Source: Sphingomonas vulcanisoli (GTDB lineage Bacteria; Pseudomonadota; Alphaproteobacteria; Sphingomonadales; Sphingomonadaceae). Taken from it: a stretch of DNA of 64,000 nt. The translations under genes were made by a program, and so were the position numbers. This document shows, piece after piece, positions 8,502 to 17,430 of the stretch. Position 1 is the stretch's first letter. The number at the start of each line of letters is the position of its first letter. Location: assembly GCF_011761305.1 (NCBI RefSeq), contig NZ_JAAOZC010000003.1:62001-126000 (forward strand), given 5' to 3'. The notes below the pieces were generated by a model. That model searched no databases, was not told where the DNA came from, and was given only the letters and a program-made list of their open reading frames with translations.

Positions 8502-9427
8502 GCCTTGGCCTCCTCCGAAGCCCCCGCCAGATCGAGCGCACCAAGGCCCGCGCCGACCGCCAGATGGGCGGCCAGCGTCAGCCCCGCGATCAGCGAGACG
8601 AGCGCGGTGGTATCCGTCTCCCGCCCGATCATGAATGCGGCCAGCCCCGCGAACACCAGATCCTTGTTGGGAATCAAGGGAAGGCGCGAGACGAGCATCC
8701 GAAGCGTGACCAGCAGCAGCCACCAGCTGAGCGGTGCGCTCGGCATGATCATCGCCCATAGCGCGGCGGTGAGCGCCAGATTGGCAATGATGCGGACGAG
8801 GTGAACGCCCGCGATGAACAGCAGATCGCGGGTTCCGAGGCTGAACAGGAAGCGGCGGAACAGCATCGTCGCCAGCGATCCGACGGTGATGATCGCCGCC
8901 GATCCGGTGATCATCTCGCCATCGAAGCCCAGCTTGATGCCGTTGAGCAAGGGCCAGCAGGCCGCGACCAGCACCAGCGTCACGACATTGGCGACTGCGG
9001 CGGAGAGGATCGCGACGTCCTTCACCGCCCCGAACGGCGCCGTGACCATCGCGGCATTGCGGCGCGCCCAGGTGTAAAAATAGACCTCACCCGAATAGCC
9101 GAGCAGCACTTCGTTGGTGAGGCGTTTGCGCAGCAGCGGCAGGATGGCGCGCTTCGGGAGATCCCAGAGACGATGGAAGATCACCCACTCGCTGGCGGGC
9201 TGGAAGAAATAGCTGACGAGAAACACCGCCCAGAACAGCGGCGAGACCGGGGTCATCGCGATCAGGCGGTGGAAATCGAGATTGCGCAGCTGCAGGACGG
9301 CGCCGCCGAGGATCGCGATCGACAGCGCCGGCACCAGCCAGCGCTGCACGATCCCCGGCGAAAGCTCCATCCGCTCGAAGTCGAGCGGTGCGCGCGCCGG
9401 TTTCGATCGCGCTACCAAACTATCCAT
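8498..9427 (-). CDS. Integral membrane protein resembling the LPG-synthase/UPF0104 flippase domain
   Basis: A 309-residue polytopic protein with about seven or eight hydrophobic segments from residue 30 onward, and an N-terminal cytoplasmic stretch rich in arginine. The layout and the SEWVIFHRLWDLP and RLTNEVLLGYSGEVYFYTWAR segments resemble the transmembrane lysylphosphatidylglycerol-synthase-like (UPF0104) families that flip or transfer lipid-linked groups. It overlaps the DUF2141 gene by four bases. A divergent deacetylase-glycosyltransferase pair starts 233 bp away, so a role in a surface glycolipid is plausible but inferred. Confidence 0.65.
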   Translation of the reverse strand: MDSLVARSKPARAPLDFERMELSPGIVQRWLVPALSIAILGGAVLQLRNLDFHRLIAMTPVSPLFWAVFLVSYFFQPASEWVIFHRLWDLPKRAILPLLRKRLTNEVLLGYSGEVYFYTWARRNAAMVTAPFGAVKDVAILSAAVANVVTLVLVAACWPLLNGIKLGFDGEMITGSAAIITVGSLATMLFRRFLFSLGTRDLLFIAGVHLVRIIANLALTAALWAMIMPSAPLSWWLLLVTLRMLVSRLPLIPNKDLVFAGLAAFMIGRETDTTALVSLIAGLTLAAHLAVGAGLGALDLAGASEEAKA

Positions 9428-9660
9428 TCACCAAATCCTGAGCATGAAAGCGGATGTGCCGTCCCCGTTGGCAAGGTCATCTGCTTCATAGACGCCGCGT
9501 CGCCCTAGTTTCCGCAGTGTGAATTTAAGCTTTCGCTTCGTGCGGGTCAATTTCAGAGCTGTGGCGGAGAAGACTCACTTTGCGGCGAACCCGCTGCGGA
9601 ACGGGCCGATCGGCGGCGTCTTGCCGCTGAATGCTAGAGACCTCACCGCCGATTAGGATT
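9428..9660. other. Divergent gap without recognised gene
   Basis: A 233-bp region between the flippase-like gene and the deacetylase gene. It is likely to hold both promoters. A less GC-rich patch (GTGAATTTAAGCTTTCGC near 9520) is the best place, but no consensus pair is clear. Confidence 0.4.
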
Positions 9661-10443
9661 ATGGCGCCTGCCATGCCGCACTCCGCTGAAAAGCAGCTGC
9701 TGGTCTCGATCCACGACGTTTCGCCGGCGTTCGAGCCGCAGGTCGATCGGCTGCTCGGGCGGCTGACCGGGCTGATGGGATCGCACCGGCTGGCGATGCT
9801 GGTTGTGCCAGATCATTGGGGGCGCGCGCCCTTGGGGGCCGCGCCGGCCTTCGCCAGACGCCTGCGCGGCTGGGCCGATGCGGGTGTCGAGATGTTCCTG
9901 CACGGCTGGTATCATCGCGACGAGACCGCGCATGCGGGCCAGTGGGATCGCTTCAAGGCGCGGCATTTCACGGCGTCCGAGGGCGAGTTCCTCGGATTGT
10001 CCGAAGCGGTCGCGGAGCAGCGGATCGCCGAGGGCCTCGATCTGATCGAACAGGCGACGGGACGCAGCGCGGCGGGCTTCATTGCCCCGGCCTGGCTCTA
10101 TGGGCCGGGGGCCAAAGCGGCGTTGACCAAGCTGAACGTACCGATCGCTGAGGATCATCTGCGCGTCTGGCGCCCGGCCACGGGCGAGGTGCTCGCCAAA
10201 GGCCCGGTGCTGACCTGGGCGAGCCGCAGCCGCTGGCGCACCACCAGCTCGCTTGCCGCGACCATGCTCGGCCGCATCGCGCTCCGCCACCAGCCGGTGG
10301 TGCGCATCGCCGTTCATCCGGGCGACACGCACAAAAGCCTAATCCTCGCCGATATCGATCACACCATGCGCCACTTCCTGAAAACCCACAGGCCCGCGCG
10401 CTACGCCGATCTCGGCGCTCCTGCCTTGGCGGCGGCGGCATGA
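9661..10443 (+). CDS. DUF2334-family polysaccharide deacetylase-like protein
   Basis: A 260-residue protein with the deacetylase-type opening LLVSIHDVSP (catalytic aspartate near residue 20), a central HGWYHRDE metal-site segment near residues 90-97, FIAPAWLYGPG near 140 and a C-terminal IAVHPGD. These are hallmarks of the NodB-related DUF2334 family, which acts on N-acetylated sugars. No signal peptide is visible, so it probably works in the cytoplasm. I chose ATG 9661, with AGGA a few bases upstream; ATG 9673 is an alternative. The stop overlaps the next start (ATGA), tying it to the glycosyltransferase that follows. Confidence 0.8.
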   Translation: MAPAMPHSAEKQLLVSIHDVSPAFEPQVDRLLGRLTGLMGSHRLAMLVVPDHWGRAPLGAAPAFARRLRGWADAGVEMFLHGWYHRDETAHAGQWDRFKARHFTASEGEFLGLSEAVAEQRIAEGLDLIEQATGRSAAGFIAPAWLYGPGAKAALTKLNVPIAEDHLRVWRPATGEVLAKGPVLTWASRSRWRTTSSLAATMLGRIALRHQPVVRIAVHPGDTHKSLILADIDHTMRHFLKTHRPARYADLGAPALAAAA

Positions 10444-11606
10444 AGATCGTGGACGTCTGTGCGTTCTACGCGCCGCGCGGCGGCGGCGTGAAAACCTATA
10501 TCGAGCATAAATTGCGCGAAGGGCCCGCGCGCGAGCATGAGATCGTCGTGATCGCGCCCGGCAAGGAGGACCGTATCGAGCTGCGCGGGCCGCTGGCGCG
10601 GATCGTCTGGATGCAGTCGCCGATCTTCCCGCTCGATAGCAATTACCGCTTCTTCGCCGATCGCGATCGCCTTCATGCCCTGCTGGATGCCGAGGCTCCC
10701 GACATGGTCGAGGTCTCGTCGCCATGGCGCAGCGCATCGATCATCGCGGGTTGGCGAGGCGCCACGCCCAAGGCGCTGATCGCGCATGCCGATCCCTTGT
10801 CCGCCTTTGCCTATCGCTGGTTCGGCGGCGTCGCCGATCGGCCGACGATCGACAAGGGCTTCGATTGGTATTGGCGGCACCTGCGCCGGATCGACCGCGA
10901 TTTCGATCTGGTCGTGAGCGCCAGCGAGAGCCTGTCGGCGCGGCTGCGTGAGGGCGGGCTGACCAAGGTGGTGACCAACCCGATGGGCGTGGAGGCCGGG
11001 GTCTTCTCGCCCCTGCACCGCGACGAACGGCTGCGCGCCGATCTGCTCGCGCAATGCGGGCTGCCGGCGGAGGCGACGCTGCTGCTCGGCGTCGGCCGCC
11101 ATTCTCCCGAGAAACGCTGGGAGATGGTGATTGGCGCGGCGACAGCGGCGGGCGGTCGGGCGCCGGTCGGGTTGGTCTTGGTCGGCGGCGGGCGGACGCA
11201 CCGGCGCACCGCCAAGGCCATCGCCGGCAATCCGCACATCGTCGCCCTGAAGCCGATCGCCGATCGCCCCGCGCTCGCCCGTCTGATGGCCAGCGCCGAC
11301 GCGCTGATCCACGGCTGCGAGGCGGAGACCTTCTGTTTTGCGGCGGCCGAGGGGCTGGCCTCGGGCCTGCCGCTGATCGTGCCGGACGAGGGCGGCGCCA
11401 GCGACCAGGGCCGCGCCTCCGCGGGCTATCTCTATGAGGCGTCCAATCCGGTCGCCGCTACCGAGGCGATCCTGCGCTTCGTTCGCGATCGCGCGGCGGG
11501 CGTGTCGCGCGCTTATGCCGAGCCGCGCACCATGGCCGCGCATTTCGATGCCTTGTTCGCGATCTATGCGCAGCACGTGCGCCGCGACGAGCGCCGCCGC
11601 GCCTAG
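10440..11606 (+). CDS. GT4-type family 1 glycosyltransferase
   Basis: A 388-residue GT-B glycosyltransferase. The N-terminal domain opens with a glycine-rich loop (YAPRGGGVKTYIEH, about 9-22). The C-terminal nucleotide-sugar domain contains LLLGVGRHSPEKRW, followed by the retaining-GT acidic motif HGCEAETFCFAAAEGLASG (about 284-302) and LIVPDEGGA. It overlaps the deacetylase gene by four bases. The pair could add and deacetylate an N-acetylhexosamine on a lipid or glycan, with the neighbouring flippase-like protein as partner (inference). Confidence 0.88.
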   Translation: MKIVDVCAFYAPRGGGVKTYIEHKLREGPAREHEIVVIAPGKEDRIELRGPLARIVWMQSPIFPLDSNYRFFADRDRLHALLDAEAPDMVEVSSPWRSASIIAGWRGATPKALIAHADPLSAFAYRWFGGVADRPTIDKGFDWYWRHLRRIDRDFDLVVSASESLSARLREGGLTKVVTNPMGVEAGVFSPLHRDERLRADLLAQCGLPAEATLLLGVGRHSPEKRWEMVIGAATAAGGRAPVGLVLVGGGRTHRRTAKAIAGNPHIVALKPIADRPALARLMASADALIHGCEAETFCFAAAEGLASGLPLIVPDEGGASDQGRASAGYLYEASNPVAATEAILRFVRDRAAGVSRAYAEPRTMAAHFDALFAIYAQHVRRDERRRA

Positions 11607-11609
11607 CGC

Positions 11610-12392
11610 CTAATCGATCAGCACTTTCTTGAGCGCGGCCAGCTTACCCCTCAGGCCGCGCGCCTTATCGAACGTCTCATCGGCGGCGGCGCGATAATCG
11701 GTGTCCGTGCGCGCTTCTGCGAAGTTCTTCGCGGGCGTCACCGCCGAATAATAATAGAGCGCGATCGAGTTGCGCCGCACATCGGCGGGGCAGGAAAGCG
11801 CGTGCCGGTGGCCGTGGAACGAAGCATCATCGGTGGTGAAGACGAGCATGCGGTTCATCGTCGGCAGCAGCGACACCTCGGGCTCCCGCTGCGGATCGCT
11901 GAACAGCTCGATCCGGCCGCCCCAATCCTCCTGCCAATCATCGTTGAGATAGAGCAACACATTGAGACGGCGATAGAGCTGCAGCGGTTCGTGCCAGTTG
12001 AAATCGGCGTGGATCTTCAGATACCCCCCGGTTCCGATCGAATGGATGCCGCCCCCTTCCAGATACGGGTCCGGCACCAGCGCTTTCTCTCCGGTGAGTT
12101 CCTGAAGCCATTTGATGAAGCGCGGGCGGGAGGCCTCGTCGATGACGGTCTGGACAGAGGCGGGAAGCTTATCGATGTCGCCGCAATAGCGCTTCTGCTT
12201 GGAACCGTAGAACTGCTTTTCGCCATCCCATTCCGCGAAGGCTGCGATATCGCGCGCGCAGTCGGCCAACAAATCCTCATCCCACGAATCCTCAAAGAGG
12301 GCGTGTGGAAACGGAATCGCGGACGAATAGAGATCAGCATCGACAATTGGATACCGGAAGAGTGTCCGAGTCTTGGTGCTGATATCTTGCAT
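11610..12392 (-). CDS. 2OG-Fe(II) oxygenase family protein (first of two paralogues)
   Basis: A 260-residue enzyme with the jelly-roll iron site: HAD at residues 128-130, distal histidine in SFHGH (about 193), and arginine 206/207 as the likely 2-oxoglutarate anchor. Its core (LNVLLYLNDDW then WGGRIELF) closely matches the gene at 27679-28512. Related proteins hydroxylate protein or small-molecule side chains, and substrate is unknown. The frame extends to GTG 12416, but ATG 12392 is preferred; neither has a strong Shine-Dalgarno. It converges with the glycosyltransferase, with only three bases between the stop codons. Confidence 0.82.
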   Translation of the reverse strand: MQDISTKTRTLFRYPIVDADLYSSAIPFPHALFEDSWDEDLLADCARDIAAFAEWDGEKQFYGSKQKRYCGDIDKLPASVQTVIDEASRPRFIKWLQELTGEKALVPDPYLEGGGIHSIGTGGYLKIHADFNWHEPLQLYRRLNVLLYLNDDWQEDWGGRIELFSDPQREPEVSLLPTMNRMLVFTTDDASFHGHRHALSCPADVRRNSIALYYYSAVTPAKNFAEARTDTDYRAAADETFDKARGLRGKLAALKKVLID

Positions 12393-12489
12393 GGCGCTGA
12401 ACAATAGCGTCGACACAGGACGAGACGGCGATCTATCTGATCCAAATTGGATGCTTTGCCGCGATGCCGGACAGGGCTAGGTGAGGGGC

Positions 12490-12780
12490 ATGGACATCGA
12501 CAGCCTCGACGATCGCACCGCCGCCGCCGCCTTCCGCCGGCTGGTCAAACACCTCCGCCACCGCAGCGATGCGCAGAATGTCGATCTCATGGGGCTGGCA
12601 GGCTTCTGCCGGAATTGCCTGTCCGATTGGGTCAGCGAGGCGGACCCAGGCATCGATCGCGAGACGGCGCGGGAGGTGGTCTACGGAATGCCTTATGCGG
12701 AGTGGAAGAAGAAGCATCAGGCCGAGGCGACGCCCGAGCAGATCGAACGGATGAACGCGAGCGTGGCGAAGAATGCATAA
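12490..12780 (+). CDS. DUF1244 domain-containing protein
   Basis: A 96-residue protein matching the small DUF1244 family through the central GLAGFCRNCLSDW motif and the downstream YGMPYAEWKKKHQ. The two cysteines of CRNC suggest a metal or redox site, although the biochemical role is not known. ATG 12490 with AGGTG six bases upstream is preferred over GTG 12481. A palindrome follows immediately after the stop codon. Confidence 0.85.
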   Translation: MDIDSLDDRTAAAAFRRLVKHLRHRSDAQNVDLMGLAGFCRNCLSDWVSEADPGIDRETAREVVYGMPYAEWKKKHQAEATPEQIERMNASVAKNA

Positions 12781-12901
12781 GCCCTCTCCCCTCCGGGAAG
12801 AGGGTTGGGAGAGGGGGAGTTCGAGACGATTTAGCGCCCACTTCGTGGCATCTGGCGCCCCCTCTCCCCGGCCCTCTCCCCGCTGGCGGGGAGAGGGAGA
12901 C
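12781..12901. repeat. Family B-like palindrome (CCCTCTCCCC/GGGGAGAGGG)
   Basis: Inverted ends rich in CCCTCTCCCC and GGGGAGAGGG lie exactly between two convergent genes, starting right after the DUF1244 stop and ending at the dienelactone hydrolase stop. It may serve as a two-way terminator. Confidence 0.75.
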
Positions 12902-13750
12902 TCACCCCACCCCATTCGCCTTGAAGTGCGCAATGGCCCGCGTCCAGCCGTCCTTGGCCGCCGCCTCATTGTAGCTCGATCGATAATCGGCGTGGAAGCC
13001 GTGCTGCGCGTCGGGATAGAGGATCAGGTCCGATCCCGTCTTGCCCGCTGCCTTCAGCGCGGCGCGCATCGCCTCGACATCGCTGGGGCTGATGCCTTGG
13101 TCTAGCCCGCCGTAAAGGCCGAGCACCGGCACCTTGAGCTCGGCGGCGCGGGGGATGACGCCCTTGAGCTGGCCATACCAGGCGACCCCGGCCTTGACGT
13201 CCGGATCCTGCATCGCCGCGCGCCAGACCACCGCGCCGCCCCAGCAGAAGCCGGTGATGCCGATCTTGGCGGGCGCCACGAACGTCTGCGCCTTCAGCCA
13301 GCTAGTGGTCGCCAGGACATCGCTATCGACCTGTGTCGGCGTTGCCTGCGCCACGACCGCCATGATCTGCGTGCGATCGCTGAGCGCGGGCAGATTGACG
13401 CCGGCGCGATAGAAGAAATCGGGGGCGATCGCGACGTAGCCGAGCTTGGCGAAGCGGCGGCAGACATCCTTGATATAATCGTGGATCCCGAAAATCTCAT
13501 TGGCCACGAGGATTGCGGGGTGGTGCCCCGGGGTCTTGGGCCGCGCGACATAAGCGGGCAGAGGGTTGGGCGCGCCGTTGGGGATCAGCGCGGTTTCGAT
13601 GATCAGGCCGTCATCCGGCGTCGTGATCGGCGCGGCCTCGGCCGAGAAGGCGGCGACCGCATAACCTGCGAAGAACAGCCCGGCGGCGCCGCGTCGCGTG
13701 ACGTGGAAATCCTCGGGCGCGCTGCCCTCGGGGCGGGTGAGATGCTCCAT
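12902..13750 (-). CDS. Dienelactone hydrolase family protein, exported
   Basis: A 282-residue alpha/beta hydrolase. The nucleophile elbow is GFCWGG with cysteine, as in dienelactone hydrolases, followed by the acid near LYGGLDQGIS and histidine in AQHGFHADYR. The N-terminus carries a twin-arginine-like segment (VTRRGAAGLFFAGYAVAAFSAEA, residues 17-39), so the enzyme may be folded before export. It would open lactone rings or cleave esters. It converges with the DUF1244 gene and lies downstream of the rhamnose genes on the same strand, separated from rfbA by a palindrome. Confidence 0.88.
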   Translation of the reverse strand: MEHLTRPEGSAPEDFHVTRRGAAGLFFAGYAVAAFSAEAAPITTPDDGLIIETALIPNGAPNPLPAYVARPKTPGHHPAILVANEIFGIHDYIKDVCRRFAKLGYVAIAPDFFYRAGVNLPALSDRTQIMAVVAQATPTQVDSDVLATTSWLKAQTFVAPAKIGITGFCWGGAVVWRAAMQDPDVKAGVAWYGQLKGVIPRAAELKVPVLGLYGGLDQGISPSDVEAMRAALKAAGKTGSDLILYPDAQHGFHADYRSSYNEAAAKDGWTRAIAHFKANGVG

Positions 13751-13790
13751 CGTCGCGACTCCTCTTGGGATTTCTGCTCAACCTAACCGC

Positions 13791-13865
13791 TGGTGTCGAG
13801 CGAAGTCGAGACACGTTTGACCTCGGCGCTTATGGCACGTCCCTTCGACCACGCTCGGTGAGGGC
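13791..13865. repeat. Family D-like palindrome
   Basis: Arms GTGTCGAGCGAAGTCGAGAC and CCCTTCGACCACGCTCGG are partly complementary. It sits between rfbA and the dienelactone hydrolase gene. It is a diverged or partial copy. Confidence 0.6.
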
Positions 13866-13877
13866 CGGCGTAAGGCC

Positions 13878-14750
13878 TCAGATCTTCTCGTCGGCGATAT
13901 CGAGCAGGTAGCGGCCGTAGCGGGTCTTCTCATAGGTTTTGCCGTGGGCGCGGAGCTGGTCGCGGGTGATGAAGCCGTTGACGAAGGCGATTTCCTCCAG
14001 GCAGGCGATTTGCATGCCCTGGCGGTGCTGGACGGTGCGCACGAACTCGCTGGCCTCGAGCAGGCTGTCGTGGGTGCCGGTGTCGAGCCAGGCGTGGCCG
14101 CGGGAGAGCTGCTCGACCCAGAGCTCGCCCATCTCCATGTAGAAGCGGTTGAGATCGGTGATCTCCAGCTCGCCGCGCGGGGAGGGTTTCACCGCCTTGG
14201 CGAGATCGACGACGCGGTTGTCGTAGAAATAGAGGCCGGTGACGGCGTGGTGGCTCTTGGGGTGCTTGGGCTTTTCCTCGATCGATAGCGCACGGCCGTC
14301 CTCGGATAGCTCGACGACGCCATAGGATTCGGGATGCTCGACGCGGTAGGAGAAGACCGTCGCGCCCTGTTCGCGCGCCGCGGCGCGCTTGCAGCGCTCG
14401 CCGAGGTCCGCGCCGAAGAAAAGGTTGTCGCCGAGCACGAGGCTCGCGGCCTCGCCGTCGAGGAATTCCTCGCCGATCAGGAAGGCCTGGGCGAGCCCCT
14501 CGGGCCTGGGCTGGACGGCATATTGGATGTTGAGACCGAACTGCTCGCCGGTGCCGAACAGGCGGACATAATTGTCGAGATAGTCGGGCGAGGAGATGAT
14601 CAGGATGTCGCGGATGCCGCCGAGCATCAGCACCGACATCGGGAAATAGATCATCGGCTTGTCGTACACCGGCAGCAGCTGTTTGTTGACGGCGAGCGTC
14701 GCCGGATGAAGCCGCGTGCCCGTGCCGCCGGCGAGGATGATGCCCTTCAC
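13878..14750 (-). CDS. rfbA: Glucose-1-phosphate thymidylyltransferase
   Basis: A 290-residue RfbA/RmlA. It begins with the nucleotide-binding loop [14 protein letters not shown] and contains [26 protein letters not shown] with the catalytic aspartate, and [10 protein letters not shown] near the C-terminus. It makes dTDP-glucose from dTTP and glucose 1-phosphate, the first step of dTDP-L-rhamnose synthesis. The start is GTG 14750, overlapping the TGA of rfbD (GTGA). The longer open frame upstream reads across rfbD in another frame and is rejected. It is last in the rfbC-rfbB-rfbD-rfbA order. Confidence 0.96.
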   Translation of the reverse strand: MKGIILAGGTGTRLHPATLAVNKQLLPVYDKPMIYFPMSVLMLGGIRDILIISSPDYLDNYVRLFGTGEQFGLNIQYAVQPRPEGLAQAFLIGEEFLDGEAASLVLGDNLFFGADLGERCKRAAAREQGATVFSYRVEHPESYGVVELSEDGRALSIEEKPKHPKSHHAVTGLYFYDNRVVDLAKAVKPSPRGELEITDLNRFYMEMGELWVEQLSRGHAWLDTGTHDSLLEASEFVRTVQHRQGMQIACLEEIAFVNGFITRDQLRAHGKTYEKTRYGRYLLDIADEKI

Positions 14751-15634
14751 TTTACGTCTGCCCCCAGAAGTTCGTCGGTGATTTCGTCGATGGCGGTCTG
14801 CCACGCGCGCGGCTGGATGCCGAACGCTTGTTCGAGCTTGGCGGTGGAAAGGCGCGAATTGGCGGGGCGCTTGGCGAGCGTCGGATAGTCGGCGGTGGTG
14901 ATCGCCTCGATCTCCGGGCGCGGGCGGCCGTGTGTCGCGGCGCGATCGAGCACCGCCACGGCGAGCTGGTGCCAGTTGGCCTCGCCCGCGTTGACGAAAT
15001 GATAGGTGCCCCACGGCGGCGCGGCATCGCGGGTGACATGATCGACCAGCGCCAGCAACGTCGCGGCGATGTCGAGTGCCGAGGTCGGGCAGCCCCATTG
15101 ATCACCGACCACGCGCAGCAGCGGACGGTCGGCGCCGAGCCGCAGCATCGTCTTGATGAAATTGTTGCCGAACGGGCTGACCACCCAAGCGGTGCGCAGG
15201 ATGATATGCCGGGGGTTGGCGGTGCGGACCGCCTGTTCGCCGCCTTCCTTGGAGGCGCCGTAGACGCCGATCGGCGCGACAGGGTCGCTTTCCTGATAGG
15301 CGCCGGATTGCGAACCATCGAAGACATAATCGGTGGAAAGGTGGAGGATCGGGATGCCCGCCTTGGCGCTGGCGGCGGCGAGCGCGGCGGGGCCGATGGC
15401 ATTGGCCTCCCAGGCGGCGGTGACGTCGGCCTCGGCCTTATCGACCGCGGTATAGGCGCCGGAGCTGATCACCGCCGACCAGTCACGCGACGCGACCATC
15501 TCCGCGCAGGATTCGGGATCGGAGATGTCGAGTTCGGCGCGGCGCGGCATCACCAGCTCGAAGCCTTCGGGCGCAAGGCGGGCGAGGGACTGGCCGACCT
15601 GGCCCGAGCCGCCGGTGACGAGGATGGGGTTCAA
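14747..15634 (-). CDS. rfbD: dTDP-4-dehydrorhamnose reductase
   Basis: A 295-residue SDR-like reductase: the Rossmann loop [14 protein letters not shown] at the start, STDYVFDG near residue 103, and the YGASKEGGE active-site YxxxK (about 128-133). It catalyses the last step to dTDP-L-rhamnose with NAD(P)H. The initiator is TTG (15634). The upstream GGGGGAGAGG that acts as Shine-Dalgarno lies at the edge of the family D palindrome at 15645-15727, so that repeat may contribute to its translation. The stop overlaps the rfbA start. Confidence 0.95.
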   Translation of the reverse strand: MNPILVTGGSGQVGQSLARLAPEGFELVMPRRAELDISDPESCAEMVASRDWSAVISSGAYTAVDKAEADVTAAWEANAIGPAALAAASAKAGIPILHLSTDYVFDGSQSGAYQESDPVAPIGVYGASKEGGEQAVRTANPRHIILRTAWVVSPFGNNFIKTMLRLGADRPLLRVVGDQWGCPTSALDIAATLLALVDHVTRDAAPPWGTYHFVNAGEANWHQLAVAVLDRAATHGRPRPEIEAITTADYPTLAKRPANSRLSTAKLEQAFGIQPRAWQTAIDEITDELLGADVK

Positions 15635-15644
15635 GCGCCTCTCC

Positions 15645-15727
15645 CCCGTTTGTCCCGAGCGCAGTCGAGGGACGTGCCACGGGCGAAAGTCGGGAACGTG
15701 TCTCGACTACGCTCGACACGAACGGGA
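15645..15727. repeat. Family D palindrome inside the rhamnose operon
   Basis: Arms CCCGTTTGTCCCGAGCGCAG and the complementary CTACGCTCGACACGAACGGG flank a GTGCCACGGGCG centre. It separates rfbB from rfbD in an otherwise tightly packed operon, so it probably arrived after the operon formed. Confidence 0.8.
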
Positions 15728-15740
15728 CAGGGGTGGTGGT

Positions 15741-16808
15741 TCACCCCTTCAGCCCCGCGCGCTGCGTTGCGCCTTTTTCCTGCACCAGCGGCCGCCACCA
15801 GCTCTCATTATCCAGATACCAGCGGATCGTCGCCTCGATACCGCTGTCGAAACTCTCCTGCGCCGTCCAGCCGAGCTCGCGCTCCAGCTTGCTCGGGTCG
15901 ATCGCGTAGCGCGCATCGTGGCCGGGGCGATCGGCGACGTAGGTGATCTGCTCCTTGTAGCTCTTGCCGTCGGTGCGCGGGCGGACCGTGTCGAGCGTCT
16001 CGCAGATGCGGTGGACGACCTCGAGGTTGGTCTTCTCCGCACGGCCGCCGATGATGTAGCTCTCGCCGATCGCGCCGCTCTCGAACACACATGTCAGCGC
16101 GCGCGCGTGATCCTCGACGAACAGCCAGTCGCGGACGTTGGCGCCCTTACCGTAGACCGGCAGGCCCTCGCCGCCGAGCGCCTTGATGATCATCAAGGGG
16201 ATCAGCTTTTCGGGGAAGTGATAAGGCCCGTAATTGTTCGAGCAATTGGTGACGATCACCGGCAGCCCATAGGTATCGTGCCAGGCGCGAACGAGATGGT
16301 CCGATGACGCCTTGCTGGCCGAATAGGGCGAGTGGGGATCGTAGGGCGTCTCCTCGGTGAAGAAGCCCTCGTCGCCGAGCGTGCCGAATACCTCATCGGT
16401 GGAGATATGGTGGAAGCGAAACTTTGCTTTGGCCTCGTCATCCAGCCCGCGCCAGTAGATCAAGGCGGCCTGCAGCATCGAGAAGGTGCCGACGATGTTG
16501 GTCTCGATGAACGCCGCCGGCCCATCGATCGAGCGATCGACATGGCTCTCGGCGGCGAGGTGCGTGACCACGTCGGGCTGATACTCGGCCATCGCCGCGC
16601 TGATCGCCGCCTGATCGCAGATGTCGGCCTTCAGAAACTGATATTTCGGGCTGTTGGCGATCGGTTCCAGGCTGGCGAGATTGCCGGCATAGGTGAGCTT
16701 GTCGACGTTGAGCACGCTGTGCGGCGTGTCGCGGATCAGGTGGCGGACCAGCGCCGATCCGATGAAGCCCGCGCCGCCGGTGACGAGGATGCGAAGAGGT
16801 TCGGTCAT
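15741..16808 (-). CDS. rfbB: dTDP-glucose 4,6-dehydratase
   Basis: A 355-residue extended SDR. It shows the glycine-rich loop [13 protein letters not shown] (residues 9-21), [13 protein letters not shown], the active-site run HISTDEVFG with Asp-Glu, and [10 protein letters not shown] supplying Yxxx[18 protein letters not shown] is also a family signature. It converts dTDP-glucose to the 4-keto-6-deoxy intermediate. The ATG at 16808 overlaps the TGA of rfbC (ATGA). Confidence 0.97.
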   Translation of the reverse strand: MTEPLRILVTGGAGFIGSALVRHLIRDTPHSVLNVDKLTYAGNLASLEPIANSPKYQFLKADICDQAAISAAMAEYQPDVVTHLAAESHVDRSIDGPAAFIETNIVGTFSMLQAALIYWRGLDDEAKAKFRFHHISTDEVFGTLGDEGFFTEETPYDPHSPYSASKASSDHLVRAWHDTYGLPVIVTNCSNNYGPYHFPEKLIPLMIIKALGGEGLPVYGKGANVRDWLFVEDHARALTCVFESGAIGESYIIGGRAEKTNLEVVHRICETLDTVRPRTDGKSYKEQITYVADRPGHDARYAIDPSKLERELGWTAQESFDSGIEATIRWYLDNESWWRPLVQEKGATQRAGLKG

Positions 16809-17368
16809 GCGTCGAGAGGCTCCAGCGGCTGGCCGTCATAAGTGAAGGGGGTGGTCGCCTCATCGAGGGCGGTGAGGATTTCGTCCTTCGGGCTGAGCTT
16901 CGGCCCTTCGGGTGGCAGCGGCCAGGGCAGCGCCACGGTCGGATCGTTCCAGATCACGCCGCCTTCGGATTGCGGCGCGTAGAGATTGCTGCACTTATAT
17001 TCGACCTCGGTATCGGGCAGCAGGGTGACGAAGCCGTGCGCGAAGCCGATCGGTACGAACAGCTGGTGGCCATTCTCGGCGGTCAGCTCGGCCGCGACCC
17101 ACTGGCCGAAGGTCGGCGAGCCCCGGCGCACATCGACCGCCACATCCCAGATCGCGCCCCGCACGCAGCGAACCAACTTATCCTGGCCATTGGGATCGGC
17201 CTGATAGTGAAGCCCGCGCAGCGTGCCGACGTCGCGCGACATCGAATGATTGTCCTGCACGAACGTCACCGCCACCCCCAACTCCGGATAGCGTCCGGCA
17301 TTGTAGGTCTCGACGAACCAGCCGCGGTCATCTCCAAAACGGCGCGGGCGGATCAATTTGACGGGCAT
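16805..17368 (-). CDS. rfbC: dTDP-4-dehydrorhamnose 3,5-epimerase
   Basis: A 187-residue cupin-fold epimerase with [30 protein letters not shown] (catalytic histidine), [15 protein letters not shown] and [11 protein letters not shown], the RmlC signature run. It inverts C3 and C5 of the 4-keto sugar. It is first in the rfbC-rfbB-rfbD-rfbA operon, so its upstream gap (17369-17430, holding the end of the TPR gene) is where the operon promoter would lie unless transcription continues from the TPR lipoprotein gene. Confidence 0.97.
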   Translation of the reverse strand: MPVKLIRPRRFGDDRGWFVETYNAGRYPELGVAVTFVQDNHSMSRDVGTLRGLHYQADPNGQDKLVRCVRGAIWDVAVDVRRGSPTFGQWVAAELTAENGHQLFVPIGFAHGFVTLLPDTEVEYKCSNLYAPQSEGGVIWNDPTVALPWPLPPEGPKLSPKDEILTALDEATTPFTYDGQPLEPLDA

Positions 17369-17430
17369 GCGGGCTCCCCAGGGTCGGCAAGCGTTCCGAT
17401 ACGGGAGGGGCGAAGGGCGGTCAAACTCGG